Notes: a model not told the origin generated them from the sequence alone. 64,000 nucleotides of DNA from Telmatactis stephensoni (GCA_029948255.1 JALIZF010001708.1:496001-560000); one strand, 5' to 3'. Counted from the stretch's first letter, positions 44,901-49,598 are shown. Numbers and translations: made by a program.

Positions 44901-47080
44901 ATTACGCAATTCAGCTGCCAAGAGGTTTTTTGGTAGCTGCAATGTAATTTCGTTTAATAAAGTTCTATTCTATTCTATTCTATTCTATTCTATTCCTATT
45001 CTATTCTATTCTATTCTATTCTATTCTATTCTATTCTATTCTATTCTATTCTATTCTATTCTATTCTATTCTATTCTATTCTATTCTATTCTATTCTATT
45101 CTATTCTATTCTATTCTATTCTATTCTATTCTATTCTATTCTATTCTATTCTATTCTATTCTATTCTATTCTATTCTATTCTATTCTATTCTATTCTATT
45201 CTGTCAGTACACGATAGTATGCACTGAAACCGAGGCTATGGCTAGTACAGGACTCACTCAACTGTATCTTGGGAAACGGCTATTCACAGTATAAATGCTC
45301 CTAATGTCATCCAGATGAAAGCAGTCGCTGAACAGACTTGTTTTCTTTTTGTCTTCATAGATATGTGTGCTTTTCATCGACTATGGAAATCTTGGCATCC
45401 ATCCATCAAGTGATTTCCGTGTTCTTGTGGATGCATTCAAACAAACACCATGTGTTGCTGTCAAGGGCTACTTAACAGGTCAGCTCCTAAAAACCTACGC
45501 CACCAGAGGCATTCAGTAGCGGATCTAGGGGGGGTCAAAGGGGTAATCGAAATATGTCTTATAAGAATTGTTAGAAGTTTTGCGTTGTGTCGTGTAGAGT
45601 CAGTTATACACAGTTGGGTTTAAGAAACGGACCCCTCCCCCCCCCCCCCCCCCCCGATCCTGGATCCGCTACTGGCATTGCTGTCCCAATGTAGTAGTGG
45701 TTCACCAATCGCATTTCCCCTCTGTGGTCCGGGCTCGATTCCCAGCTCGGGCCTTACGTGAACTGGGTGTGTTTGATGTGTTGTTCTCTACCATGCCACA
45801 AGAGGTTTTCTTGTTCTCCAATTTTTCCTCCCTCAGCAAAAACCAACATGTGAGTTAAGCATCGTATGACTGAATAGTTGAAAGTAGTAGTAGTAGTGGT
45901 GGTAGTGGTAGTGGTAGTGGTAGTGGTAGTGGTGGTGGTGGTGGTAGTGGTAGTGGTAGTAGTAGTAGTAGTAGTAGTAGTGTATGAGAGACACATCAGG
46001 CCCACAGCAGCAAAATGGTTGCCATTTAACCCAGCCTGCTTCAACAAATGAGATTTTATTATTTTTGTTTTTGTTTTCGTTTGTTAAATTTTCACCGGTT
46101 GCACCCTAAAACAGGGCACGTGGTAGAAAAAGATGTGTTTTTCCCTTAGTTTTCGCTGTCCACACTAAGGCAACAAAAATGGTGCGTTTTGAAATCTTAT
46201 CGTGAACGTTGCCAAAAACCTTGAAAAGTTCAGCTTGTCTCGTTGAAGCCCTTTTGTTTTGAAGGCTTCTAGTGGGGCCAGTCGCTTAAAACTTAACGTG
46301 GGGCGTAACTGCTAACGTCGGACGTTCTGGGGCCCTTTCCTCAAAAGACCCGATAACTTTACGGACCCGTTAACTTATTCGATTCGATTTAGGTTAACGG
46401 GTCCGTAAAGTTATCGGATCTTTTGAGAAAAGGGCCCCAGGTCCGTTCAGTAACGGCTGGCGTTAGCATTTACGTTCGACGTTACGTTTAATGCAACTGG
46501 ACCCTATAGGCGCTGTTACACTGTGCAATTTTCTCAGCAACTTGTCTCACAACGGCGTTGCACAGTGTAACCGAGGGGTTGTCTCGCAATTTTTTTTGTT
46601 GCGCGTAGCACTGCACGAAGTAGAACTCAGGTCTACTTTTCGCAACGCATTGCAGCAACTTGCACGTTTTCTACGAGCGCATGCGCTATTTCTCATTTCA
46701 CTCTGAGGAGCCGTCTTGAATCTCGCTCCCAGCTTGCCTCGGCCAAAAATATTGCAAGTTGCTGAGAAAATTGCACAGTGTAACAGCGCCTTATGTTGCA
46801 CAAGGCCTATGTTGTTCTCCTTGTCTCAGCATTTCTATTTGCATTTCAAGGTGTCCAACCTCTGAGCGACTCAGGGGAATGGTCTGACCAGGCAAAGAAG
46901 AGATTCGAAGAACTGGTATCCTGGAAAATGCTGGTTGGATCAGTCGATGGTGAACAGTATCAATATGATTTCAGAGAAGAACATAAAGTTCCTATGAATC
47001 TTTTTGACACATCTGTTAATGACAAAGACATTAATATTGCAGAAGTACTACTGAATGAAGGACTAGCAAGACGCACATAG
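3234..47080 (+). CDS. TDRD7: LOTUS and Tudor domain protein, TDRD7-like, 27 coding exons
   Basis: Tudor proteins bind methyl-arginine on PIWI proteins; LOTUS domains bind Vasa-type helicases or G-rich RNA. TDRD7-class proteins build germ granules for piRNA silencing. Exons: 3234-3804, 7879-7938, 8696-8818, 10018-10046, 10457-10590, 11230-11263, 14667-14703, 14796-14877, 16269-16386, 28157-28484, 29308-29431, 30141-30244, 30824-30924, 32594-32651, 32901-33106, 34130-34305, 36326-36446, 37230-37358, 38337-38558, 39239-39271, 39401-39466, 39998-40104, 40508-40673, 41431-41496, 43821-43934, 45361-45478, 46851-47080. Joined they give 3657 nt, in frame, 1218 aa. Domains: LOTUS 1 (about 4-78), LOTUS 2 (about 252-317), Tudor units near 357-470, 582-703, 803-919 and 1025-1130. 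Human TDRD7 has three LOTUS and three Tudor domains, so orthology is likely but not certain. The starts of exons 16 and 24 are the least sure boundaries. Confidence 0.92.
4291..4458. repeat. Inverted repeat of about 67-bp arms, dispersed family
   Basis: The left arm (AAGATGGTTTTGAGTTGTCT onward) is the reverse complement of the right arm (ending AACTCAAAACTATCTT), around a short spacer. The right arm recurs at about 49440-49512 as a single arm (GAGTGTGTCAATAAGAGGAC), so this is a dispersed MITE family. Confidence 0.75.
4480..5000 (-). mobile_element. Non-LTR retrotransposon (LINE) 3' remnant
   Basis: On the minus strand, 4740-4610 translates to [14 protein letters not shown], then [19 protein letters not shown] and a stop. 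This is the usual C-terminal tail of cnidarian LINE reverse transcriptases (…N-S-L/P…F-K-x-L-L…). An AATAAATAAAATAAA tail follows. Only the 3' end is present and the frame is broken upstream. Confidence 0.6.
8042..8330 (-). pseudogene. Penelope-like element remnant, GIY-YIG nuclease C-terminal part
   Basis: The minus strand reads [20 protein letters not shown] and IIDQEDQ. This is the E-H-x(n)-G-x-x-I-D-W block that closes GIY-YIG nuclease domains of Penelope-type and related retroelements. Downstream, another frame gives [10 protein letters not shown], seen after such domains. It is truncated and frameshifted, and lies in intron 2 of the TDRD7-like gene. Confidence 0.45.
8880..9115. mobile_element. 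Palindromic element with a tRNA-like core
   Basis: The arms (TTCTGATATACCTCTGATGG onward against the complement of ATATCAGAAGTGACTAATCT) are inverted copies of about 65 bp. Between them, on the minus strand at about 9030-8965, is a tRNA-like sequence with an A box (CTCGGTGGTAGAGC) and a B box (GGGTTCGAGTC). The acceptor ends do not pair, so it is not a functional tRNA. A further piece of the arm recurs at about 9428-9475. Confidence 0.6.
9148..9252. mobile_element. Small palindromic MITE
   Basis: CACTACTGTGCCACACTCAAA on the left is mirrored by TTTGAGTGTGGCACGGTAGTG on the right, with CTATT-type ends. Arms are about 35 bp around a 35-bp spacer. Confidence 0.6.
9416..9511 (+). repeat. Direct repeat of 27 bp
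   Basis: TCTGAATTATCAATGCTAAG followed by CCTTATG occurs at 9416 and again at 9484, about 68 bp apart. Short local duplication; no function seen. Confidence 0.55.
9652..9898. mobile_element. TTAA-flanked MITE, 247 bp
   Basis: TTAAGAGGGGATTTTTTTCA at the left end is mirrored by TGAAAAAAATCTCCTCTTAA at the right end. TTAA at both borders fits a piggyBac- or Kolobok-type target duplication. Confidence 0.6.
10018..11263 (+). other. TDRD7-like exons 4-6: second LOTUS domain
   Basis: The three small exons read [20 protein letters not shown], then [11 protein letters not shown] and [17 protein letters not shown]. This is the LOTUS pattern of a helix, a K-x-Y segment and a final strand pair. Phases 1, 0 and 2 match at every junction. 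Exon 4 is only 29 nt. Confidence 0.78.
11626..13407. mobile_element. Foldback element with two 817-bp arms and TTAA borders
   Basis: Positions 11626-12442 and 12591-13407 are reverse complements of each other with no length change (paired positions sum to 25033 throughout). They flank a 148-bp spacer. Both borders carry TTAA followed by GGAGGCTCGAGGC. The open frames of 69 and 73 codons in the arms are identical in both arms, so divergence is near zero. No transposase signature is visible. Transcribed as intron RNA, it would form an 817-bp hairpin. Confidence 0.85.
13412..13570. mobile_element. Small palindromic MITE next to the foldback
   Basis: GGTAATAGAACT at the left and AGTTCTATTACC at the right enclose a second inverted pair: GTGCAATTTGGGCTGAAATC against the complement of GATTTCAGCCCAAAATTGCA. 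Confidence 0.6.
15801..16020. mobile_element. Palindromic MITE, 220 bp
   Basis: AATAGTCCCCTTCACAGTTC at the left end is mirrored by AACTGTGAAGGGGACTATT at the right. Inner arms share GCCATGCCTTT and GGTGAGCGTGCAATGATAGA. The arms cover nearly the whole element. Confidence 0.7.
16826..18092. mobile_element. 1.27-kb element with GGCAGAA subterminal repeats
   Basis: GTTGTCTAACTTTTCTGCC at the left and GGCAGAAATCGGACAAC at the right are inverted ends. The last 150 bp hold at least six GGCAGAA(A) copies in one direction, and the first 150 bp hold the same motif inverted (TTTCTGCC, CCTGCC, TTCTGCT). Such arrays are typical transposase-binding sites of DNA transposons. No transposase is recognised; open frames near 17436-17748 match nothing I know. 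Confidence 0.6.
17016..17149. mobile_element. Near-perfect 134-bp palindrome
   Basis: ACTTAGGTAAGTTAATTAAG runs into a 64-bp arm that is mirrored by the other half, ending CTTAATTAACTTACCTAAGT. There is essentially no spacer. It is inserted in the GGCAGAA element, so it is the third nesting level here. Confidence 0.75.
18211..18241 (+). repeat. Left terminal inverted repeat of the 9.54-kb transposon, with TA
   Basis: 31 bases starting TACAGTACCGCCCGGAATTA are the exact reverse complement of 27725-27755. CG-rich subterminal DNA follows to about 18400. Confidence 0.92.
18375..18540 (+). repeat. Two subterminal direct repeats of about 92 bp inside the transposon's left end
   Basis: TAGTAGCGGACGCGACC ... 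CTCTACAGGCTAATGAA ... ATTTGAAAT is followed about 92 bp later by TAGTAGCGACCGTGAC ... CTCTACAGGCTAATGAA ... ATTTGAAAT. These may be transposase or host-factor sites; that role is a guess. Confidence 0.6.
18542..19485. other. Transposon left noncoding region
   Basis: Between the subterminal repeats and the transposase promoter I see no gene. It is AT-rich, with palindromic CGATCG/GATCGAT patches near 18686-18780. It ends with the E2F-like site at 19486. Confidence 0.4.
19486..19496 (+). promoter_or_regulatory. E2F-like site upstream of the transposase
   Basis: TTTTGGCGGGG lies 179 bp before the transposase start codon and matches the classic E2F site TTTGGCGGGAA closely. A sister site lies at 27003-27013. 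E2F drives S-phase genes, which would fit the histone-type 3' end of this gene. Function is inferred from the motif only. Confidence 0.45.
19675..20855 (+). CDS. Tc1/mariner DD34E transposase, three exons
   Basis: Cuts and rejoins the element's own ends at TA sites. Exons 19675-19939, 20018-20497 and 20581-20855 join in frame with GT/AG introns of 78 and 83 bp, giving 339 aa, the usual length of the family. Residues about 1-110 are the paired-type helix-turn-helix DNA-binding region, with a GGRKAM linker (GRPR-like) near 61. The catalytic residues are D in VFTDES, D in FQQDNDPKH and E in [10 protein letters not shown]. Exactly 34 residues separate the second D from E. No stop or frameshift was found. 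Introns are uncommon in animal Tc1 transposases. The third exon's start lies inside the second intron-spanning DNDPKHK|S junction. A histone-type stem-loop follows the stop by 30 bp. Confidence 0.93.
20886..20901 (+). terminator. Histone-mRNA-type 3' stem-loop after the transposase
   Basis: GGCTCTTTTCAGAGCC is the canonical 6-bp stem, 4-nt loop of replication-dependent histone mRNAs. It is flanked by CCAAC before and ACACC after, close to the usual AAAC and ACCCA. It lies 30 bp after the stop codon, the normal histone distance. TCAATGATCAT follows at 20920-20930 and an AATAAA cluster at about 20955-20990. By family knowledge, SLBP and U7 snRNP would process such an end; that it happens here is inferred. 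Confidence 0.85.
20990..21807. other. Transposon spacer between transposase and membrane-anchor gene
   Basis: No gene seen. It presumably contains the promoter of the next gene. CG content rises just before 21808 (TCGCACCCTCGCGTCAGC). Confidence 0.35.
21808..22805 (+). CDS. Small transposon-encoded protein with a C-terminal membrane anchor
   Basis: Not recognised. Exon 22620-22805 and exon 22245-22340 are well supported by splice sites and frame. A first exon at 21808-21837 ([10 protein letters not shown], then GTATGC) joins them in phase, giving 103 aa. If it is wrong, translation could start at 22257 ([10 protein letters not shown], 89 aa). The middle is basic and aromatic ([16 protein letters not shown]). 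The last 20 residues ([20 protein letters not shown]) form one hydrophobic helix with almost no lumenal tail, the pattern of a tail-anchored protein. It is convergent with the BEN gene. No histone stem-loop follows it; ATTAAA occurs at about 23199. A role in transposition is unknown; it could be a regulator, a membrane or nuclear-envelope tether, or a captured host gene. Confidence 0.62.
22806..23278. other. Intergenic region between convergent transposon genes
   Basis: Convergent 3' ends with ATTAAA-type signals on both strands near 23199-23215. No stem-loop like those after the other two genes. Confidence 0.4.
23279..25629 (-). CDS. BEN-domain protein carried by the transposon, five exons
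   Basis: BEN domains bind DNA or mediate chromatin repression; they occur in host regulators (BANP, NAC1, BEND) and some DNA viruses. Exons in order on the minus strand are 25629-25434, 25323-25217, 24697-24623, 24488-24453 and 24271-23279. Phases agree and give 468 aa. Residues 1-65 ([20 protein letters not shown], then [19 protein letters not shown]) look like the short Tudor/SH3-like module often found in front of BEN domains. Exon 2 is acidic. Exons 3-4 are lysine-rich (likely nuclear localisation). Residues about 135-360 are proline/serine-rich, with [12 protein letters not shown] repeats. The C-terminal about 90 residues carry the BEN signature, with [30 protein letters not shown]-x-x-C and [10 protein letters not shown]. 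Disordered repeats on the opposite strand give false open frames. Confidence 0.85.
25630..26205. other. Transposon spacer upstream of the BEN gene
   Basis: Presumed BEN promoter side. Tiny frames such as [10 protein letters not shown] at about 26028 are too short to call. An AATAAA for the minus-strand coiled-coil gene lies at about 26149-26155. Confidence 0.35.
26206..26221 (-). terminator. Histone-mRNA-type 3' stem-loop after the coiled-coil gene
   Basis: On the minus strand the sequence is AAAACGGCTCTTTTCGGAGC followed by CAC. The 6-bp stem has one G-U pair and the standard TTTC loop. AAAAC before it and CACGAC after it fit the histone consensus. It lies 25 bp after the stop codon. TCAATGATCAT recurs downstream (26189-26179), as after the transposase, and then AATAAA. 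Confidence 0.82.
26247..26480 (-). CDS. 77-residue coiled-coil protein of the transposon
   Basis: Not recognised. A single exon, ATG at 26480 (GCCATGG context), TAG stop. It is almost entirely helical, with heptad-like leucines in [20 protein letters not shown] and [20 protein letters not shown] around a central NQPLS turn. This suggests a two-helix oligomerisation protein. It shares a histone-type 3' end with the transposase gene, and both have an E2F-like site upstream, so the two are probably co-expressed. It might be a transposase accessory factor. Alternatives are a captured host centromere or cytoskeletal fragment. Confidence 0.7.
   Translation of the reverse strand: MDKQAQLNTICDLRLSKIETLKELEQQFLQSLPTLNQPLSIETQQELTCIYRNLKKFRERVKQDLKVMDALEEELEK
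26481..27724. other. Transposon right noncoding region
   Basis: Contains a dispersed repeat piece at about 26548-26570 (GCAGCCGCAGTTTG...GTCACGCAAC, also found at 49364), the E2F-like site at 27003, and GC-rich subterminal DNA from about 27575 with repeated CCGCGG, GACGCG and CGCGAA motifs. No gene seen. Confidence 0.5.
27003..27013 (+). promoter_or_regulatory. E2F-like site upstream of the coiled-coil gene
   Basis: TTTGGCGGGGG, 523 bp upstream of the minus-strand coiled-coil start codon. It pairs with the site at 19486 in front of the transposase. Motif evidence only. Confidence 0.35.
27725..27755 (-). repeat. Right terminal inverted repeat of the 9.54-kb transposon, with TA
   Basis: Exact 31-base inverted copy of 18211-18241, ending CCGGGCGGTACTGTA. 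Confidence 0.92.
28550..29260 (+). repeat. Degenerate AACCACTTRCC minisatellite in intron 10, with an inserted MITE
   Basis: CAACCACTTGCC-like units with a 10-20 bp period fill 28550-28620 and 28890-29260. The same array type recurs in intron 15 (33395-34100). Confidence 0.75.
28627..28889. mobile_element. MITE inserted in the intron-10 minisatellite
   Basis: AATTGCCCTATCACATAATG at the left is mirrored by CATTATGCGATAGGGCAATT at the right. GACGTCAC/GTGATGTC is also shared. Confidence 0.75.
29575..29830 (+). mobile_element. tRNA-derived SINE in intron 11
   Basis: The Pol III A box (TGGCACAGTTGGTTAGTG) and B box (GAGTTCGATTCCC) are spaced as in a tRNA, but arms do not pair. A longer tRNA-unrelated body follows (GAGCGCACCGTCGGCTTCC). 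Confidence 0.65.
31117..31306 (+). repeat. 32-bp minisatellite, about six copies
   Basis: Units of GCTGTCACTGTTTCACGCAA plus TGTTGCAGAAAA repeat head to tail with one or two differences. It lies in intron 13. Because 32 is not a multiple of 3, all frames stay open and produce false repetitive ORFs. Confidence 0.85.
31858..32150 (+). mobile_element. tRNA-derived SINE in intron 13
   Basis: A box TGGCTCAGTTGGTAGGCG and B box GGGTTCAAGCCC are intact, followed by a conserved body with GGATAAGGACATTAAACTGT and AGGCCCCGTCTC. Anticodon and acceptor arms do not form a tRNA. Confidence 0.7.
32220..32333 (+). repeat. Duplicated intronic segment, copy 1
   Basis: From ACTTCCAGGTTTAACATGTG to AAGCAGGCACAACATTA, about 105 bp, matching 35112-35214 at roughly 95% by eye. 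It lies in intron 13, before the Tudor 2 core exon. Confidence 0.7.
33121..33379. mobile_element. Palindromic MITE 14 bp after the exon-15 splice donor
   Basis: TGTATACACCTATTTCAAAA and its inverted partner at 33360-33379 bound arms of about 95 bp that include CACCGCTAAGAGCGATAGG. It begins 14 bp after the last base of exon 15. Confidence 0.8.
33395..34100 (+). repeat. Long AACCACTTRCC minisatellite in intron 15
   Basis: About 700 bp of ACCAACCACTTGACAACCAC-like 10/20-bp units runs almost to the acceptor of exon 16 (34130). Relative of the intron-10 array. Confidence 0.85.
35110..35217 (+). repeat. Duplicated intronic segment, copy 2
   Basis: Partner of 32220-32333; see there. It lies in intron 16, before the Tudor 3 exons. 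Confidence 0.7.
35428..35745. mobile_element. Inverted-repeat element in intron 16
   Basis: GTGTATACGATATTGGAAGT on the left mirrors the right end (CCAATATTGTATGCACTT). ATGTAGAAATTAGTAGAAA is shared further in. The core contains a TTTATTTAAGTGTCCAAGT block related to the repeats at 50150 and 55378. Confidence 0.55.
35750..36012. repeat. Cluster of GTTGTCAACAA motifs
   Basis: The palindromic motif GTTGTCAACAA (and GTTGTTGACAAC) recurs at least seven times in 260 bp. It may be the end of a transposon with subterminal binding sites; full borders were not found. Confidence 0.45.
36799..37130. mobile_element. Palindromic MITE in intron 17
   Basis: Left TTACTACAGTTATTGTTGAA and right (ACGATAACAGTAGTAA) are inverted. 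The inner arms share CAATCAAATCA and the AAATGCCT region. Confidence 0.65.
37230..38558 (+). other. TDRD7-like exons 18-19: third extended Tudor domain
   Basis: Exon 18 reads [19 protein letters not shown]. Exon 19 reads [12 protein letters not shown] and [12 protein letters not shown], a canonical aromatic cage. The following small exons 20-22 ([11 protein letters not shown] onward) complete the SN-like fold. Confidence 0.9.
37489..37840 (+). repeat. Tandem duplication of about 165 bp in intron 18
   Basis: TTTTTGTTTCGCATATCACT onward to GCCAGCAGCTTGTAA occurs at 37489 and 37652, and the following AAACAAGTGTATAAAGTCAC also recurs. Only minor differences. Confidence 0.8.
40717..40937. mobile_element. 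Palindromic MITE with CCTAACCCTAAA core in intron 23
   Basis: TAGAGGTTATTTCGCG at the left is mirrored by CGCGAAATAACCTCTA at the right. The arms contain GGTTAGGTTTAGGGCTAGGG, which resembles but is not a telomere array. Confidence 0.75.
41775..42078. mobile_element. MITE with GGCAGGGCCG ends and poly-C tracts
   Basis: GGCAGGGCCGTATCCAAGG and CGGTTACGGCCCTGC-type ends are inverted. Three C tracts of 15-20 and a (CA)n lie inside. Homopolymer tracts may be assembly-sensitive. Confidence 0.55.
42492..42774. mobile_element. MITE with CAGAGGCGGATCCAG ends
   Basis: CAGAGGCGGATCCAGGGGAG at the left mirrors AGCTGGATCCGCCCCTG at the right, with GACGCACCCCC inside both ends. Same superfamily look as 45514-45674. 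Confidence 0.7.
43313..43468. mobile_element. Near-perfect hairpin MITE, 156 bp
   Basis: TTATTGACCGAGC...and ...GCTCGGTCAATAA bound arms of about 70 bp (including GGATAGAAGGATATTTGGTC). It abuts the right end of the 41638-43312 element. Confidence 0.75.
43470..43775 (+). mobile_element. Probable retroelement 3' tail
   Basis: A-rich patches, a CAACCACAC/GTGTGGTTG inverted pair, and a terminal AATAAATAAAGTCTAAAGTC with a short tandem tail look like the 3' end of a non-LTR element. No protein match. Confidence 0.35.
44459..44699. mobile_element. Insert with CAGCAAGTGATAACAT ends
   Basis: CAGCAAGTGATAACAT and ATGTTATCACTTGCTG are perfect 16-bp inverted ends, interrupting the element above. Confidence 0.7.
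44964..45201 (+). repeat. (TTCTA)n pentanucleotide satellite, about 47 units
   Basis: Almost pure TTCTA repeats with one extra C near 44995. It follows TTTAATAAAG, the usual context of retroelement-tail-seeded microsatellites. Confidence 0.95.
45514..45674. mobile_element. Short MITE with CAGTAGCGGATC ends
   Basis: CAGTAGCGGATCTAGGGGGG and GATCCTGGATCCGCTACTG are inverted; a C20 tract lies next to the right end. It is 36 bp after the exon-26 donor. Confidence 0.7.
45690..45985 (+). mobile_element. SINE fragment followed by AGT/GGT microsatellite
   Basis: Starts near a B box (GGGCTCGATTCCCAGC). It continues through the TTGTTCTCTACCATGCCACA and AGAGGTTTTCTTGTTCTCC body seen in many cnidarian SINEs, and ends in GTAGTGGTAGTGG repeats at 45884-45981. 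The A-box half is missing. Confidence 0.6.
46328..46443. mobile_element. Hairpin MITE, 116 bp
   Basis: TGGGGCCCTTTCCTCAAAAG and CTTTTGAGAAAAGGGCCCCA bound arms containing CGGACCCGTTAAC and GTTAACGGGTCCG. Confidence 0.75.
46505..46794. mobile_element. MITE with AGGCGCTGTTACACTG ends
   Basis: AGGCGCTGTTACACTGTGCA and its inverted copy at the right (TGCACAGTGTAACAGCGCCT) are perfect over about 35 bp. It ends 56 bp before the last coding exon. Confidence 0.8.
46851..47080 (+). other. TDRD7-like last coding exon
   Basis: Begins after TTTCAAG and ends with TAG. It encodes a W-x(8)-F-x(3)-W segment, then [20 protein letters not shown] and the terminal ADVLL-like [12 protein letters not shown]. This is the usual C-terminal end of extended Tudor repeats. 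It starts 56 bp after a MITE. Confidence 0.88.
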
Positions 47081-47090
47081 AATGAATCAA

Positions 47091-47478
47091 AGGTGTAGAG
47101 TACCGTAGAAGTTACGTCTTGAAAAATTGCATTTCAGCATCTGCTCCCATACAAATTCTCTTATTTTTGGCTCGGTTATTTTGTTTGGTATTCAAGTCTG
47201 AAGTTAAAGACTTTGTATGGGAAAAGCTAACTTTTAAATATGATGGTATCCTTAACCACTGCTCATAGAGGCCAGGACACACGATATAACTTATTCTACA
47301 TTGCACACAACACAGTAATACCGTGTGTCCACCCTTGCAATGGTCACATAGTGTGTCCACCCCTGCAATGGTTACACCGTGTGTCCACCCCTGCAATGGT
47401 CACATAGTGTGTCCACCCCTGCAATGGTTACACCGTGTGTCCACCCCTGCAATACTCTACTCTACGGTACTCTACCAA
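47091..47478. mobile_element. Inverted-repeat element holding a 29-bp minisatellite
   Basis: GGTGTAGAGTACCGTAGAAG at the left mirrors CTCTACGGTACTCTACC at the right. Inside, 47321-47452 holds about five 29-bp units alternating GTCACATA and GTTACACC after GTGTGTCCACCCCTGCAATG. It starts 11 bp after the TDRD7-like stop codon, so it may lie in the 3' UTR. Confidence 0.75.
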
Positions 47479-47479
47479 G

Positions 47480-47994
47480 AGCATTTTTAAACAAATCACG
47501 GTGTTCGACACCTTATATTTGCTGATAGAAGAGAGGCTAATTAGAGGTCACTTATATTTAAAGAAATGTTTACAAATTTCAGAGAGACTGTTGGTTTATT
47601 TGTCGCACTAAGGTCCTTGTTATGTGAAGGAAAGTTAACTCGGGTGGAAGGGTGTTTCCCTACCGGTACGAAACTCCTATGCCGTGTGTTTGTCGAAAAA
47701 CTGCTTTGGGTGGACGAGTTACTGTTCTTGAAACTGCAGTAAACGCCTCACTTCGATTAGCAAATGACCTTAAGCCTGTCTTTAATCCTGATCGATAGGG
47801 CCCTTCTACCAGAGGCAAGTCACTAGAGATATAATTCAGGATATGGTTAGTGAGAGGGGATCTCCCTTCCTCGGAAACCCAGAGCTCAGTTGTTCGAAAG
47901 CAGGTTAAAGAAAAACCATTGATGTTAACACTGGGTAAGCGCTCGCCCGCTTTCCAACAACTGAGCCCAGAGGTAAAAGCGGGACTGTGATTAA
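47480..47994. other. Spacer, no gene recognised
   Basis: Includes a 114-codon minus-strand open frame (47660-48004) that resembles nothing I know and has no supporting splice or promoter context. Confidence 0.35.
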
Positions 47995-48485
47995 AATCGT
48001 CCAAACTTCAATTTAGTTGAAACTTCATTAATATAATAATCTCAAAGAGCCATACAATCACTGGTTAATTTGTTTTATAAAAATTCCAAAGAGAAGTAGT
48101 AGATTTTTGTGAATCTTTAGAGGTGTTAGTGAAGTCATATGCTTAACCCAACTGATCGTTCCATACATTTCTTTGTATTTAGTTTCTTAGATTCTTTTAC
48201 TTCTCTAAGGCTAAACGTTTGCATGAAGCAAATCATTGTATTATTTGTGCTTAGGATTGATTGTCTGACCAGTATTCACCAATGCAGAAAGTTCAAAGTT
48301 CAAAGAAATGTATGGAACTCAATGTTTAGGCTGAGTGCATGACGTCACTGACACCTCTAAAGATTCATAAAAATCTAATACTTCCCATACGAATTTTGAG
48401 AAAACAAATTAACTAGTGATTGTATGGGTCTTTGAGATTTTTTTCAATGGGGTTTTAGTTGAATTGATTTTCGGACGATTTTTTA
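47995..48485. mobile_element. Foldback element with about 145-bp arms
   Basis: The left arm (about 48000-48140; CTCAAAGAGCCATACAATCA, CTTTAGAGGTGT) is mirrored by the right arm (about 48336-48480; ACACCTCTAAAG, TGATTGTATGGGTCTTTGAG). The arms are about 85% alike by eye. The core is AT-rich. Confidence 0.65.
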
Positions 48486-49189
48486 ACACAGTTCCGCGCG
48501 CGCTTTAAGCGACAGAATGATACGACTGGTTTCCCAAGTTGTTTTACTCAAGGGTGTCTGTTGCTCTTCCTGTTCTAACTTTTCTTCATGTAAACGGCGT
48601 CTAAGTGACTGGCAGCTTAACAGCTTAACACAAGGCAAAAATTATAGAAAATAAGAAAATAAACTTTGTTATATGAAATGTTGCTGTGTGTATAGTGTTT
48701 GTACAATTAAATATCACGTTCAACTGTTTCCTTAAACAGCGACCATAATGGTCATAATGATTTATGCGTCAAAAAGAACTTGAAACTATCCTTTGACTTG
48801 CTATGATTTGTTTTTGTGTGTTTGGGTTTTTGTTGCTGTTGTTGTTGTTGTTGTTGTTTGTTTTGTATTGTTTTGTTTTTTTTGTGTTTTTTTTTTTTGA
48901 AATAAGGGTTTTTGGCCGCAACGCCTTTTGCGATCAAACAGCGGAGGTGCGCCTCAAACAAAACCCAGTCGAGCCACCTTAAATCATTTTACAGGCTTTT
49001 TACGTTGAATGTAAATCATCAAAGTAATCAAATGCGCCCTAAGGCTTACTCGTGGACTGCTAAAAGATTTCTATCAAATTTTAGATTTTAGGGATTCTTG
49101 TGTTTCATCTATCTTTGCATTGATTCTTAGATCAGCAAACGAAAATAAGCCCGTCATTGTCATAAATCTAATTATCATGTGACCGTAGA
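48486..49189. other. Spacer, low-complexity only
   Basis: T-rich and GTTGTTGTT stretches at about 48820-48895 produce a false glutamine-rich open frame. Nothing else recognised. Confidence 0.4.
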
Positions 49190-49330
49190 GTACACGCACT
49201 TAATCCGTGAAACATAAATAGTACAAAATAGTGCTAAATTATGGTAATTCCTTTGTTTCCTATTGTCTAATCAACACTATTTAGTAGTAATTAGTAGTGT
49301 TTGTTTCACGGATTAAGTGCATGCACTCTA
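49190..49330. mobile_element. MITE with GCACTTAATCCGTGAAAC ends
   Basis: CGCACTTAATCCGTGAAAC and GTTTCACGGATTAAGTGCATG are inverted around an AT-rich core. Confidence 0.65.
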
Positions 49331-49598
49331 TCCTTTGAAAATATTAATCAGTAGTCTCCTACGCAGCCGCAGTTTGTGTTGTCACGCAACGCTTCTCCCT
49401 TCTTTTCTCTTTCTTCTTCTCTCTCGCTGCGCTCGTGATTCCACTTGAGTTTGGAACATTTTATGACGTCAAGAGTGTGTCAATAAGAGGACAGACAACT
49501 CAAAACCATCTGTTAATTAGATTTGGTTTAAGGACGATAAAATTGGTGTATTATTGCATGACGCGAAGCGAGCGAGTTAAAAATTTGGCTTGAATTGT

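Larger units (their letters stand above)
44331..45285. mobile_element. Nonautonomous element with AATAGCC ends, copy 2, with nested insert and satellite
   Basis: GAATAGCCGTTTCCCAAGGT at the left and its inverted form (TTGGGAAACGGCTATTC) at the right match copy 1 (183-418), including GAATCCTGTACTAGCC. It carries a 241-bp insert (44459-44699), an A/T-rich tail and the TTCTA satellite. It ends 75 bp before exon 26. Confidence 0.75.
40508..45478 (+). other. TDRD7-like exons 23-26: acidic linker and fourth extended Tudor domain
   Basis: Exon 23 is acidic and then reads [16 protein letters not shown]. Exon 25 gives [15 protein letters not shown] and exon 26 gives [18 protein letters not shown]. 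The cage residues are present. The start of exon 24 is ambiguous. AG acceptors at 41430 and 41358 are both in frame; the former gives the more Tudor-like HFMFQPLE junction. Confidence 0.83.

Noticed and set aside
45754..46047. Open frame with a poly-threonine run
   Set aside because: Translation of the AGT/GGT microsatellite and a SINE fragment.
47660..48004. 114-codon minus-strand gene
   Set aside because: No family resemblance, no partner exons, ends inside a foldback element.
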